DNA of 64,000 nt, from assembly GCA_964628035.1 (NCBI GenBank), contig CAZVPI010000001.1, forward strand, positions 310,001 through 374,000, written 5' to 3'. This DNA comes from UBA2199 sp964628035. Lineage in GTDB: Bacteria > Acidobacteriota > Aminicenantia > UBA2199. The notes under the pieces are model-generated. The model was not told where the DNA came from and searched no databases. It saw only the letters and a program-made list of their open reading frames with translations. The translations under genes and the position numbers were made by a program. This document shows positions 38,000 to 47,142 of the stretch, in pieces. Every line of letters starts with the position of its first letter. Position 1 is the first letter of the stretch.

Positions 38000-38028
38000 T
38001 TGCATTCTTTCCTTGCTTCGATTATAGG
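38000..38028 (+). promoter_or_regulatory. Promoter of the HAD phosphatase gene, leaderless geometry
   Basis: TTGCAT (38000-38005), 17 bp, TATAGG (38023-38028), then 7 nt to the ATG at 38036. Confidence 0.55.
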
Positions 38029-38035
38029 AATGGCC

Positions 38036-39049
38036 ATGGAACTGAAGCGGCGGAATTGGAGCGAACGGAACCACCGGGAGCTGAAACAGCTGCTGGCCGG
38101 CGTGCGGCCGGGCGAGGTCGCCGTCTTCGACTGGGACAACACCTGCGCCTTCAACGACGTCGGCGAGGCGCTGCTGCGGCGCCTGGCCTTCGGCCTGGAG
38201 TTCCGCATGGACCGCGCCGCCTGGGAGGCCTCCCTGCCCGACCGCATCGGCTGCACGGGCGCGGTGCTGCTGAACGGGCGCCCCAAGCCGCTGCCCCGCG
38301 TCAAGGGGGAGATCCTGTCGGCCTGGGAGCGGCTGCGGCAGCGGCAGGGCCGGCTGGACAACGATTACCGGACGTTCACCTCGGGGCTGCTGGCCCTCAA
38401 CCGCGCCCTGGAGCAGACCCCGGGCATCGGCTGCGACTTCGCCTACCCCTGGGTCAATTTCCTTCTGCAGGGATTCTCTCCGGCCGAGCTGGACGCGTTC
38501 TCCCGCCAGGTCGTCGACCGCGAGGCGCGCGCCCCCCTGCGCCGCCGCGCCGTCCTCGATCCCGGCCGGCGTTGGCGCTACGACTGGCTGGACGGCGTCC
38601 GCCTCTTTGCCGAGATGCGCGACCTGGCCGCCTGCTGGCGGGAGCGCGGCGGCCGCGTCGTGGTCTCCAGCGCCAGCAACCGCCGGCTGGTGCAGGCGGC
38701 GGCCGAGCGGCTCGGTTTCCCCTGCCAAGAGATCATCGGCATGGATCTGGAGGTCCGCGGCGGGCGCTTCGCGGCGGAGCTGAAGCAGGGTCTGCTGCCC
38801 AACCTCGGCGCCGGCAAGACGGCCAATCTCCGCCGCCTGGGCATCGAGCCGGCGCTGGTCGCCGGCGACAGCGGCAACGACTTCGAGATGCTCACCGCCT
38901 TCGCCGCCACCCGCCTGCGACTGGTCGTCGGCCGCGGCGGCCGTGGCGCGCTGCGCCCGCTCGTCCGCCGCGCCCGCGCCGGCGAGCCGGGATTCCTGGT
39001 TCAGGAGGTCGACCGCCGGCGCGGCGCCTTCCGCCCCGACGGCGGCTGA
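38036..39049 (+). CDS. HAD-superfamily phosphatase (phosphoserine-phosphatase-like)
   Basis: The 337-residue product has HAD motif I VAVFDWDNTCAFND near residues 24-37, motif II VVVSSASNRRLVQAAA, a basic motif III in LGAGKTANLRRLGI and motif IV VAGDSGNDFEML. A large helical cap lies between motifs I and II. The DxDNT form and the layout suggest phosphoserine phosphatase or another small phosphomonoesterase; the substrate is uncertain. The ATG at 38036 is preferred because it lies 7 nt behind the -10 box; in-frame starts at 38030 and 38000 lie too close to or inside the promoter. Confidence 0.75.
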   Translation: MELKRRNWSERNHRELKQLLAGVRPGEVAVFDWDNTCAFNDVGEALLRRLAFGLEFRMDRAAWEASLPDRIGCTGAVLLNGRPKPLPRVKGEILSAWERLRQRQGRLDNDYRTFTSGLLALNRALEQTPGIGCDFAYPWVNFLLQGFSPAELDAFSRQVVDREARAPLRRRAVLDPGRRWRYDWLDGVRLFAEMRDLAACWRERGGRVVVSSASNRRLVQAAAERLGFPCQEIIGMDLEVRGGRFAAELKQGLLPNLGAGKTANLRRLGIEPALVAGDSGNDFEMLTAFAATRLRLVVGRGGRGALRPLVRRARAGEPGFLVQEVDRRRGAFRPDGG

Positions 39050-39079
39050 AGCCGGGTCGGCCGGCCCGCCTTCTTGCGC

Positions 39080-39108
39080 TTGTATTTTTATTTTCACTTG
39101 CATAGAAT
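39080..39108 (+). promoter_or_regulatory. Promoter of the GspG-like gene, leaderless geometry
   Basis: TTGTAT (39080-39085), 17 bp of AT-rich sequence, TAGAAT (39103-39108), then 6 nt to the ATG at 39115. Confidence 0.65.
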
Positions 39109-39114
39109 GGGTCC

Positions 39115-39480
39115 ATGCGCTATGCCCTGCCGCTGATCCTGGTCGCCCTCGTCGTCGTGCTGCTGCTGCACCACGGCAAGGGACCGGCCCGGGCGGCTGC
39201 GGAGGCGGGCCCGGCGCTGGACAAGGCCAAGGCGGCCGCCCTGCAGCCGCAGCTGCGACAGGTGGCGGCGGCCCTCGAGGCCTTTGCCGGCGACCGCGGC
39301 GCCTTTCCCGATGACCTGGCCGACCTCGTTCCCTTCCACCTGGCCGCCGTTGACCTGCTGGTCGACCCCTGGGGGACGCGGCTGCGTCTGGAGACCGGCG
39401 GAGCGGCGGGCGCCGTCCTCGTCAGCGCCGGCCCCGACCGCGCCTTCGCCAGCGCCGACGACATTCGAAGGAGCCTATGA
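39115..39480 (+). CDS. Small exported protein with a GspG-like C-terminal motif
   Basis: The 121-residue product has an N-terminal hydrophobic anchor (LPLILVALVVVLLLHH), a helical stretch (KAAALQPQLRQVAAALEAFAGDRGAFPDDLADLV) and a C-terminus DPWGTRLRLE...SAGPDRAFASADDI. These last features match the pseudopilin GspG/type II secretion G domain (DPWG..Y, S.GPDG...DDI). It lacks the prepilin peptidase motif G/FTLxE, so it is not a classical pseudopilin. It overlaps the EIIA gene by 4 nt. The role is unknown. Confidence 0.7.
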   Translation: MRYALPLILVALVVVLLLHHGKGPARAAAEAGPALDKAKAAALQPQLRQVAAALEAFAGDRGAFPDDLADLVPFHLAAVDLLVDPWGTRLRLETGGAAGAVLVSAGPDRAFASADDIRRSL

Positions 39481-39947
39481 TGAAACTGGCCGCCTACCTG
39501 AAAAAGGAAAACATATTCGTCTGCGACACGTGCAAGGACACCGGCCATCTCTACGGCGATTTCGCCCACTTCCTCAAGGAACGGGGGATCATCCAGGACG
39601 CCCGCAAGGTGAAGCGCCTGTTCGTCAAGCGCGAAAGCGTCCAGTCGACGGGGATCGGCCGCGGCGTGGCCACGCCGCACATCTTTTCCGACGAGTTTTC
39701 CGAGTTCATCCTGGCCCTGGCCCTGGTGCGGCGGGGGATCGACTTCCTGGCCCCGGACGGCAAGGCCGTCCACGTGGTCTTCCTGATCATGAGCGACGAC
39801 CGCGACATCGGCCTGCACCTGAAGACCCTGGCCCACCTGGCCCGCCTGGCCTCGAGCTGCGACCTCGCCGCCGTCCTGCGCCCGGCCGGCGACGGCGCCG
39901 AGGCCCTGGCGCTGCTCCTGGAACGGGAGAAGGCCATCCTGGCCTGA
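39477..39947 (+). CDS. PTS EIIA domain protein (PtsN/fructose-type)
   Basis: The 156-residue single-domain protein has the EIIA(Fru/Ntr) pattern GIGRGVATPHIF, with the phosphorylatable His at about 68, FLAPDGKAVHVVFLIMSDD and LKTLAHLARL. No EIIB/EIIC lies nearby, so a regulatory (PtsN-like) role is more likely than sugar uptake. An ATG at 39477 overlaps the previous stop; ATG 39480 is equally possible. The N-terminus contains CDTCKDTGHLYGDF, an unusual CxxC-like stretch for this fold. Confidence 0.85.
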   Translation: MMKLAAYLKKENIFVCDTCKDTGHLYGDFAHFLKERGIIQDARKVKRLFVKRESVQSTGIGRGVATPHIFSDEFSEFILALALVRRGIDFLAPDGKAVHVVFLIMSDDRDIGLHLKTLAHLARLASSCDLAAVLRPAGDGAEALALLLEREKAILA

Positions 39948-39982
39948 GCCCGCAAACAGCCGCTGCGCCGGGCGTTTTCCGG

Positions 39983-40011
39983 TTGACTGCCGCCCAGGGG
40001 TGTACTATAAT
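39983..40011 (+). promoter_or_regulatory. Promoter of the histidine-phosphatase/argS unit
   Basis: TTGACT (39983-39988), 17 bp, TATAAT (40006-40011), then 10 nt to the ATG at 40022: one of the two best promoters in the window, with a leader of only a few bases. Confidence 0.8.
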
Positions 40012-40021
40012 CGGGCAGATC

Positions 40022-40654
40022 ATGGAACCGCTCGCCAAAAAGATCCTGCTGGTCCGCCACGGCGCCACCGCCTACAACGAGGCCGACCTGCTGCAGGGGC
40101 GCATCGACAACCCGCTGAGCCCGCGGGGACGGGCCGAGGCCGGGCGGCTGGCCGGGCGGCTGCGCGGCGAGGCGATCGACGCCGTGTTCTCCTCGCCGCT
40201 GCGGCGGGCCCTCGAGACGGCCGAGATCATCAACCGCTTCCACGGGCGCGAGATCGTGCAGGTCCCCGAATTCAGCGAGATCGACCTGGGCGAATGGGAG
40301 GGGCTGAGCTACGAACGGGTCAAGGAACTCCATGCCGAGGCGCACCGGCGCTGGCTCGACGACCCCGGCACCCCGGTCCCAGGCGGCGAGAGTTTCACCG
40401 CCGTGTGCGAGCGGGTCCGGCCCGGGCTGGAACGGGCGCTGGCCGACGGCCACGCCGCCATCCTCATCGCCGGGCACGCGTCGGTCAACCGCGCCATCCT
40501 GGCCGGGCTGCTGGGCCTGGCCCCCGCCCAGGCCCGCCCCTTCCGCAGCGGCAACGCCTCCCTTTCCCAACTGGTCCTCTACGCGGGCAACGGCCGGCGC
40601 CGCGCGGCGCTCGATTTCTGGAACAGCACCTCCCATCTGGATCCCGGCCCATGA
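40022..40654 (+). CDS. Histidine phosphatase (phosphoglycerate mutase / CobC-like)
   Basis: The 210-residue product has the RHG motif LLVRHGATAYN near residues 10-20, LSPRGRAEAGRLAGRL, VFSSPLRRALETAEII, EIDLGEWEGLSYE and IAGHASVNRAILAGLLGL with the second catalytic His. The family covers phosphoglycerate mutases, alpha-ribazole phosphatases and broad phosphatases; the substrate cannot be called. The start follows a strong promoter. The stop overlaps the argS ATG (ATGA). Confidence 0.88.
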   Translation: MEPLAKKILLVRHGATAYNEADLLQGRIDNPLSPRGRAEAGRLAGRLRGEAIDAVFSSPLRRALETAEIINRFHGREIVQVPEFSEIDLGEWEGLSYERVKELHAEAHRRWLDDPGTPVPGGESFTAVCERVRPGLERALADGHAAILIAGHASVNRAILAGLLGLAPAQARPFRSGNASLSQLVLYAGNGRRRAALDFWNSTSHLDPGP

Positions 40655-42564
40655 AGCGCCTGCAGCAGGAACTCGGCCGCGGCATCGTCGCCCTGCTGTC
40701 CGGGGCCTATGATCTGTCCGGGGTGGAGCCCGCCTTCACTCTTCCCGCGGAGCGCAAGTTCGGCGACCTGTCGACCAACCTGGCCTTCATACTGGCCAAG
40801 AAGGCCGGCAACAGGCCCTTCCAAGCGGCCAACGACATCGCCGCCCGCCTGCAGGGCCGCCTGCCGGCGGTCGAGGAGGTGCGCGTCGCCGGCGGCGGCT
40901 TCCTCAACTTCTTCCTGCGCCGCGACGAGTTCTTCCGGGCGCTGCGCGCCGCCCCGGCGCCGCCTGCGCGCGGGCAGAAGGTCATCGTCGAGCACACCAG
41001 CATCAACCCGAACAAGTCGGCCCACATCGGCCACCTGCGCAATGCCTGCCTGGGCGACACCCTGGCCCGCTGCTGCCGCTTCCTGGGCTACGAGGTCGAG
41101 GTGCAGAACTATGTCGACGACACCGGCGTGCAGGTGGCCGACGTGGTCTGGGGGCTGCTCCGCCACCGCCGCCTCGACCTGGAGGCGATCCGCCGCATCC
41201 CCGACCTGGCCGCCTATCTGTGGGACCTCTACGCCGAGGTCAACCGGCTGTTCGCCGAAAACGAGGAACTGGCCGCCCAGCGCCGCGAGGTGCACAAGAG
41301 GATCGAGGACAAGGCCGAGCCCGAGTACGGGGCCTGCCAGCACGTGGCCGAACAGGTCCTGCTCGACCACATCCGCACCATGGAGCGGCTGGGCATCCGC
41401 TACGACTTGCTGGCCCGGGAAAGCGACGTCATCGCCCTCGACTTTTTCAAGGCCGCCGCCGCCGAGCTGTCGGCCCGCGGCGTGATGGCCCCCTCCCGCG
41501 ACCCTGAGAAACAGGGCTGCCTGGTCATCCAGTACGAGCGCGAGAAGATCGAGAAGATCATCGTCCGCTCCAACGGCACCATCACCTACGTGGGCAAGGA
41601 CATCGCCTACAACCTGTGGAAATTCGACCTGCTGGGGCGCGATTTCCATTACCGACCCTTCCACGCCTATGCCGACGGCCGCCCCATCGCCGTCACGGCC
41701 GCGGCGGCCGGCGCCGCTCTCCCGGCCGCGGGCCGCTTCGGCCGCGGCCAGCGGGCGTACAATGTCATCGACGTGCGCCAGTCCTACCTGCAGAACCTCA
41801 TCGGCCAGGTTCTCGGACAGATGGGCCACGATGCGGCCGCGGCCAACTTCGTCCACTTCTCCTACGAGATGGTGGCCCTGACGCCGGCCTGCGTCCGCGA
41901 GATGGGGCTGGCGCTCGAGGCCGGCGAGGAGGGCAAGCCCTACGTGGAGGTCTCGGGGCGCAAGGGCAGGGCGGTGAAGGCCGACGACCTGATCGACCGG
42001 CTGCAGGAGAAGTCGCTGCGCGAGGTGCGCGCGCGCAACGCCGGGCTCTCCGAGGCCGAGGCCGGGCGCCTGGCCCGGCTCATCGCCGTGGCCGCCCTGC
42101 GCTATTTCATGGTCAAGTTCAACCTGAACACCGTGATCGCCTTCGACTTCAAGGAGGCGCTGAGCTTCGAGGGCGACAGCGGCCCCTACCTGCAGTACGC
42201 CGCCGTGCGCCTGAACAGCATCCTCAGGAAGGCGGCCGCCGCCGACCTGGCCGCAGCCGCCGAGGCCGACAGCCTGGAGCCGCTGGCCGGGGAGGAGCGG
42301 GCGCCCTACTGGGAGCTGCTCCTGCACCTCTCCCTGCTCGAGGCGCAGGTGGAATTCGCCCTGCAGAACCACGACCTGGCCTCGCTGGCGGCCTTTGCCT
42401 ACGGGCTGTGCCAGAAGTTCAACCACTACTACCACCTGTTCCCGGTGCTCTCCGAGCCCGACGGCGCCCGCCGCGCCCTGCGCCTGGCGCTGGCGCTGCT
42501 GTTCAAGGAGCGGATCGAAACCATCCTCTCCCTTCTGGGGATCGAAATACCCGAGCGAATGTAA
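40651..42564 (+). CDS. argS: Arginyl-tRNA synthetase
   Basis: The 637-residue class I synthetase has the N-terminal tRNA-binding domain (1-105), then HTSINPNKSAHIGHLRNACLGD with HIGH at 125-128, YVDDTGVQVADVVWGLL, the KMSKS-equivalent region VSGRKGRAVKADDLID, and the C-terminal DALR-type anticodon domain (LQNHDLASLAAFAYGLCQKFNHYYHLFPVL). The length is above the usual 550-590, with an insertion around 230-330. It is translationally coupled to the upstream phosphatase by ATGA. Confidence 0.96.
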   Translation: MKRLQQELGRGIVALLSGAYDLSGVEPAFTLPAERKFGDLSTNLAFILAKKAGNRPFQAANDIAARLQGRLPAVEEVRVAGGGFLNFFLRRDEFFRALRAAPAPPARGQKVIVEHTSINPNKSAHIGHLRNACLGDTLARCCRFLGYEVEVQNYVDDTGVQVADVVWGLLRHRRLDLEAIRRIPDLAAYLWDLYAEVNRLFAENEELAAQRREVHKRIEDKAEPEYGACQHVAEQVLLDHIRTMERLGIRYDLLARESDVIALDFFKAAAAELSARGVMAPSRDPEKQGCLVIQYEREKIEKIIVRSNGTITYVGKDIAYNLWKFDLLGRDFHYRPFHAYADGRPIAVTAAAAGAALPAAGRFGRGQRAYNVIDVRQSYLQNLIGQVLGQMGHDAAAANFVHFSYEMVALTPACVREMGLALEAGEEGKPYVEVSGRKGRAVKADDLIDRLQEKSLREVRARNAGLSEAEAGRLARLIAVAALRYFMVKFNLNTVIAFDFKEALSFEGDSGPYLQYAAVRLNSILRKAAAADLAAAAEADSLEPLAGEERAPYWELLLHLSLLEAQVEFALQNHDLASLAAFAYGLCQKFNHYYHLFPVLSEPDGARRALRLALALLFKERIETILSLLGIEIPERM

Positions 42565-42573
42565 GGAGGTCCG

Positions 42574-43485
42574 ATGATCCAAGTCGAACACCTGACGAAG
42601 AAGTTCGCCGCCACCCTGGCGGTGGACGACATCTCCTTCACCGTGGAGAAGGGGAAGATTTGGGGCTTCCTGGGCCCCAACGGCGCCGGCAAGACCACGA
42701 CCATGCGCGTCCTGACCGGCTACCTGCCGCCCAACGAGGGGCGGGCCCTGATCGGCGGCATGGACGTGGCCGAGAACCCGCGGGCGATCCAGCGCCGGGT
42801 CGGCTACCTGCCCGAGACCGTCCCGGTCTACGGCGAGCTGACCGTCAAGGAATACCTGCATTTCGTGGCCGAGCTGAACGGGCTGGAGCGCAGGAGGACG
42901 GCCGCCGCCGTCGAGCGCGCCGTCGAGCGCACCTGCCTGCAGCCCGTGTACGGGCGCCTGGCGCGCAACATCTCCCGCGGCTTCCGCCAGCGGCTGGGCA
43001 TCGCCCAGGCCATCCTCCACGATCCCGAGGTGCTCATCCTGGACGAGCCGACCATCGGCCTGGACCCGGCGCAGATCATCGAGATCCGCGAGATGATCCG
43101 CGGCTTCCGCGAGAGCGCCACCGTCATCCTCTCCTCGCACATCCTGGCCGAGATCACCCAGGTTTGCGACGGGGCGGTGATCATCAAGGAGGGGCGGCTG
43201 ATGTCCACCCTCACCCGCGAGGAGTGGGGCAAGAGCCTGGAGATCGTCGTCGCCGGCGACCCCGGCGCCGGGACGGCCGCCGCCCTGGCCCAGGCCTTCC
43301 CCGACGTCAGCGAGGCGCGCGCCGACGGCCCCTCGCTGAAGCTGGAGTTCCTGGCGCCGCCGGCCGACCTCAACCCGATCCTCTCCTGGCTGGTGGGCCG
43401 CGACGTCAAGATCCGCGAGATCAAGGCCGGGCTGGAGGCCCTGTACATGAAGGCCATCCTGGCCGAGGAAAGGAGGGCCTCATGA
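42574..43485 (+). CDS. ABC exporter ATPase (GldA-like)
   Basis: The 303-residue product has Walker A GPNGAGKTT at 34-42, the signature NISRGFRQRLGIAQAI, Walker B VLILDEPTIGLDP and the H-loop VILSSHILAEI. It fits the ATPase of GldA/ABC-2 exporters. GGAGG precedes the ATG. It overlaps the permease gene by 4 nt and is followed by GldG-like and DUF4340 genes, a set known in gliding Bacteroidota and widely elsewhere. Confidence 0.93.
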   Translation: MIQVEHLTKKFAATLAVDDISFTVEKGKIWGFLGPNGAGKTTTMRVLTGYLPPNEGRALIGGMDVAENPRAIQRRVGYLPETVPVYGELTVKEYLHFVAELNGLERRRTAAAVERAVERTCLQPVYGRLARNISRGFRQRLGIAQAILHDPEVLILDEPTIGLDPAQIIEIREMIRGFRESATVILSSHILAEITQVCDGAVIIKEGRLMSTLTREEWGKSLEIVVAGDPGAGTAAALAQAFPDVSEARADGPSLKLEFLAPPADLNPILSWLVGRDVKIREIKAGLEALYMKAILAEERRAS

Positions 43486-44249
43486 GAAGCGTCTGGGTCA
43501 TCGCCAAGAAGGAGCTGAAGTCCTACCTCTATTCACCCATCGCCTACATCCTGACCGCCTTCTTCCTGCTGGTGAGCGGCTTCTTCTTCTACAACATCCT
43601 GGCCTGGGCCAACGAGCAGACCCTGCGCATGATGCAGCAGGGCTACCCGGCCGAGTACGTCAACATCAACCAGATGCTTTTCCAGCCCTTCTTCAGCAAC
43701 CTGGTCGTGGTGCTGATGTTCCTGCTGCCGCTGCTGACCATGCGCCTGTTCGCCGACGAGAAGAAGATGCGCACCGAGGAGCTGCTGCTGACCTCGCCGG
43801 TGCGCCTGTCGGCGATCATCTTCGGCAAGTTCCTGGCGGCGCTGCTCGTCTACGCCGGCATCCTGCTGCTGACCGCCACCCTGGCCGTCTTCGTGTTCCT
43901 GAACGGCAACCCCGAGCTGGCGCCGCTGCTCACCGCCTACCTCGGCCTGTTCCTGCTGGGCGCCGTCTTCATCGCCATCGGCCTGTTCGCCTCGGCGCTG
44001 ACCGAGAACCAGGTCATCGCCGCCGCCATCTCCTTCTCGGCCATCCTGCTGATCTGGGTCCTGTCCTGGATCGGCGAGAGCGGCCCCGGGGCCTGGCGGC
44101 CGGTCCTGGGCTACCTGTCGTTCTTCTCCCATTTCAAGAACATGGTCTCCGGCGTCATCGACACCCAGGACCTCGTCTACTTCCTGTCGTTCGCCTTCCT
44201 GGGCCTCTACCTGACGCGGGCGGTGTTCGAATTCCGGAAATGGAGGTGA
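43482..44249 (+). CDS. ABC-2 type permease (GldF-like)
   Basis: The 255-residue product has six hydrophobic helices and begins MRSVWVIAKKELKSYLYSPIA, the standard GldF start. It has the MRLFADEKKMRTEELLLTSPV cytoplasmic motif characteristic of this permease group. ATG at 43482 overlaps the ATPase stop; the open frame before that is a shadow of argS and the ATPase. Confidence 0.92.
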   Translation: MRSVWVIAKKELKSYLYSPIAYILTAFFLLVSGFFFYNILAWANEQTLRMMQQGYPAEYVNINQMLFQPFFSNLVVVLMFLLPLLTMRLFADEKKMRTEELLLTSPVRLSAIIFGKFLAALLVYAGILLLTATLAVFVFLNGNPELAPLLTAYLGLFLLGAVFIAIGLFASALTENQVIAAAISFSAILLIWVLSWIGESGPGAWRPVLGYLSFFSHFKNMVSGVIDTQDLVYFLSFAFLGLYLTRAVFEFRKWR

Positions 44250-44251
44250 CC

Positions 44252-45790
44252 ATGAAACGGATCCTGCGCTACGGCAATTACGTCTCCCTGCTGCTGATCC
44301 TGGCCGGCGCCGGCCTCTGGCTGGCCTACGGGCTCGCCGCCTTCGCCGGCCAGGCCGGCCTGGGCCTGCTGCTGCTGGGCGTGGCGGGGCTGACCGCCTA
44401 CATCGCCGTCCATTTCTCCCGCTTCAAGACGCGCAACGCCCGCCTGAATTTCCTTTTCGCCTCCAACCTGGCGGTGGTGGTGCTGCTGATCGTGGCCATC
44501 GTGGCGGCGGTCAACTACCTGGGCGTCAAGGTGCACGCCCGCCTCGACTTCTCCGCCGGCAAGATCCATTCGCTCTCCGACCAGTCGCGGCAGGTGGTGC
44601 GCGGCCTGGACAAGGACCTGGAGATCAAGGCCTTTTTCAGCAAGGGCAACCGCAACCAGGAGCGCCTGCGCTCCCTGCTCGAGATCTACCGCTTCCACAG
44701 CGCCCGCGTGAAGGCCGACTTCATCGACCCCTACCTGAAGCCCGAGCTGGTCAAGCAGTACGAGATCAAGGCCGACGGCACGATGGTGTTCGCCTACGAC
44801 GGCAAGAGCACGCGCATCGAGGAGGTCTCCGAGGAGGCCATCACCAACGCCATCGTCAAGGTGACGCGCCAGGGCGAGAAGACGGTCTATTTCGTGCAGG
44901 GCCACGGCGAGCCGGCCATCGGCGAGAGCGGCGAGACCGGCTATTCCGAGGCCAAGGCCAACCTGGAGAAGCTCTCGTTCAAGGTGAAGGATCTGGTACT
45001 GTTCCAGGCCGACGCCGTGCCCAAGGACGCGGCGGCCGTGGTCGTCGCCGGCCCGCACAAGCCGCTGTTCGAGAAGGAGCTGCTCCTCCTGCAGCGCTAC
45101 CTGGAAAAGGAGCAGGGGCGGCTCTTCCTGCTCCTCGACCCGGGCCAGGGCGCCGAGCTCAAGGCCATCCTGGCCCGCTACGGCCTGGCCCTCGAGGACC
45201 ATGTCGTGGTTGACGCCGACCCCCTGTCCCAGTTCATGGGCGGCAACTATTTCATGCCGGTGGTGGCCAAGTACTCCGAGCACGCCATCACCAAGGGCTT
45301 CGGCTACGCCACCATGTTCCCCCTGGTCCGCGGCCTGACCCGCGTCGAGCCCGCACCCGAAGGGGTGCGCGTCGACACCCTGGCCGTCACCAGCCCCAAC
45401 TCCTGGGGCGAGACCAACTACGAGGCCGAGTCCAAAAGCGAGGAGATCACCCGCAACCCCGAGGACAAGCCCGGCCCGATCACCATCGCCGCCTGCGGCG
45501 AGATCCCCGACAACGAGAAGAAGTCGCGCCTGGTCCTGGTCGGCGACTCCGATTTCGCCTCGAACAAGTATTATTATTTCCAGGCCAACGGCAACCTGTT
45601 CAACAACGCCGTCTCCTGGCTGGCCGAGGAGAAGGACCTGGTGGCCATCGCCCCCAAGGTCACCGCGCCGCGCACCGTCAGCCTGACGCGCAGCGCCGGC
45701 CGCCTGGCCTTTTTCTATTCGCTGATCGTCCTGCCGCTGCTGGTGTTCGTCGCCGGCATCGGCGTGTGGCTCTACCGGAGGAAGCTGTGA
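44252..45790 (+). CDS. GldG-like ABC-associated membrane protein
   Basis: The 512-residue product has two N-terminal helices, a third near 75-95, a large extracytoplasmic GldG domain (KIHSLSDQSRQVVRGLDKDLEIKAFFSKGN, VYFVQGHGEPAIGESGETGYSEAKANLEKL, FLLLDPGQGAELKAIL) and one C-terminal helix (FFYSLIVLPLLVFVAGIGVWLY). GGAGG before ATG 44252 decides the start over ATG 44240. It probably works with the adjacent ATPase and permease in moving an unknown envelope substrate. Confidence 0.9.
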   Translation: MKRILRYGNYVSLLLILAGAGLWLAYGLAAFAGQAGLGLLLLGVAGLTAYIAVHFSRFKTRNARLNFLFASNLAVVVLLIVAIVAAVNYLGVKVHARLDFSAGKIHSLSDQSRQVVRGLDKDLEIKAFFSKGNRNQERLRSLLEIYRFHSARVKADFIDPYLKPELVKQYEIKADGTMVFAYDGKSTRIEEVSEEAITNAIVKVTRQGEKTVYFVQGHGEPAIGESGETGYSEAKANLEKLSFKVKDLVLFQADAVPKDAAAVVVAGPHKPLFEKELLLLQRYLEKEQGRLFLLLDPGQGAELKAILARYGLALEDHVVVDADPLSQFMGGNYFMPVVAKYSEHAITKGFGYATMFPLVRGLTRVEPAPEGVRVDTLAVTSPNSWGETNYEAESKSEEITRNPEDKPGPITIAACGEIPDNEKKSRLVLVGDSDFASNKYYYFQANGNLFNNAVSWLAEEKDLVAIAPKVTAPRTVSLTRSAGRLAFFYSLIVLPLLVFVAGIGVWLYRRKL

Positions 45791-47142
45791 ACTGGAAAAA
45801 GATCCTTCTGCTGGCGCTGGTGCTCGCCGCCCTCTCTGCGCTTATTTTCCTGGTCGAACGAAGCGGCACGGGCGAAAAGGAGGGCGAGGGGACCCTGCTC
45901 GACCTGGCCGCCGGCGCCGTCGACCGCATCGAGCTGCGCAACGCCGAGGGCGAATTCGCCTTCGTGCGCCGCGACACGCAGTGGCGCATGGAGAAGCCGC
46001 TGGCGGTCAAGGCCGACAAGGCGGCGCTGGAGGGCATCCTGGACAATTTCACCCGCCTGCGCTACGACCGCCTGGTGGCCGAGGCGGGTGCCGATCTGAA
46101 GACCTTCGGGCTGGACAGGCCGGCCGTTGAACTGAAGCTCCTTGGCGGGGGCAAGCCCCTGGCCACGGTGCTGCTGGGCATCCGCAACACCATGGACGAG
46201 TCCTCCTACGCCAAGCTGGCCAACGACGCGCGGGTGGTGGCCGTGGCCGGCTACAAGCGCGACGGCCTGGACAAGGGGGTCTTCGCCTTCCGCGACAAGA
46301 AATTCCTCGCCGTCGATCCCGCCGCGGTCACCGCCCTGGAGTTCCGCCGCGACGGCGCGACGATCGCCCTGGCCAAGAAGGAAGGCGACTGGGTCCTGGA
46401 AAAGCCCCTCTACTCCCTGGCCAGCGGCACCCAGGTGAGCGACCTGCTCTCGGCCGCCTCGCTGCTGGAGGCCACGTCCTTCGCCCCGGCGGCCGGCGAA
46501 GCCGAGCGCTCCGCCTTCGGCCTGGACAAGCCGCTGCTGGCGGCCGAGTTCCGCCAGGGCCCGCAGGCCCTGAAGCTCTCCATTGGGCGCCGCGGCGACG
46601 CCTATTTCGCCCAGGCCGGCGACTCGGACGAGGCCTGCGGCATCAACGCCGATTTCGCCGGCAAGTTCGACGCCGATCCCGCCGCCTGGCGCGAGAAGCG
46701 GGTGGCCCGCTTCTTCGCCTATGACGTCCGCGAGCTCCGCTACGAAAAGGGCGGTCTCCGCTTCACCGTGCGCCGGGACGGGGAGGGCGAATGGGCCTTC
46801 CAGCCCCCGTTGGCCGGGAAAAAGCCCGACCGCGGCAAGGTCGAGGCCCTGCTGAACGCCCTCGCCGAGCTGGAGGCCGCGGGCTTCCTCGATCAGCCCC
46901 AACCCCTGCCCGTTGACGCCGCCCGCCTCGAGATCGAGGCCGAGGACGCGGCCGATCCGCAGAAGCGGCAAAAATACATCCTGGAGATCGCCGCCGACGC
47001 CCATGGCGCTGTTGTGGCCCGCGATCCGGCCCTGCCCTACGGGTTCTCCGTGGCCAGCGCCATCCTGGACAAGCTGCCGCGCCGGATCGAGGATCTCCTT
47101 GCCCCTGCCGCTGCCCCGACGGCCGCCGAAGCCAAAAAATAG
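45787..47142 (+). CDS. DUF4340 domain protein
   Basis: The 451-residue product has one N-terminal anchor (ILLLALVLAALSALIFLVE) and several copies of a beta-rich repeat: RIELRNAEGEFAFVRRDTQWRMEKPLAVKADKAALEGIL, LEFRRDGATIALAKKEGDWVLEKPLYSLASGTQVSDLL and LRYEKGGLRFTVRRDGEGEWAFQPP. DUF4340 proteins accompany GldG-type ABC systems; the function is unknown. GTG at 45787 overlaps the GldG stop, with GGAGG 5 nt upstream. Confidence 0.88.
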   Translation: MNWKKILLLALVLAALSALIFLVERSGTGEKEGEGTLLDLAAGAVDRIELRNAEGEFAFVRRDTQWRMEKPLAVKADKAALEGILDNFTRLRYDRLVAEAGADLKTFGLDRPAVELKLLGGGKPLATVLLGIRNTMDESSYAKLANDARVVAVAGYKRDGLDKGVFAFRDKKFLAVDPAAVTALEFRRDGATIALAKKEGDWVLEKPLYSLASGTQVSDLLSAASLLEATSFAPAAGEAERSAFGLDKPLLAAEFRQGPQALKLSIGRRGDAYFAQAGDSDEACGINADFAGKFDADPAAWREKRVARFFAYDVRELRYEKGGLRFTVRRDGEGEWAFQPPLAGKKPDRGKVEALLNALAELEAAGFLDQPQPLPVDAARLEIEAEDAADPQKRQKYILEIAADAHGAVVARDPALPYGFSVASAILDKLPRRIEDLLAPAAAPTAAEAKK

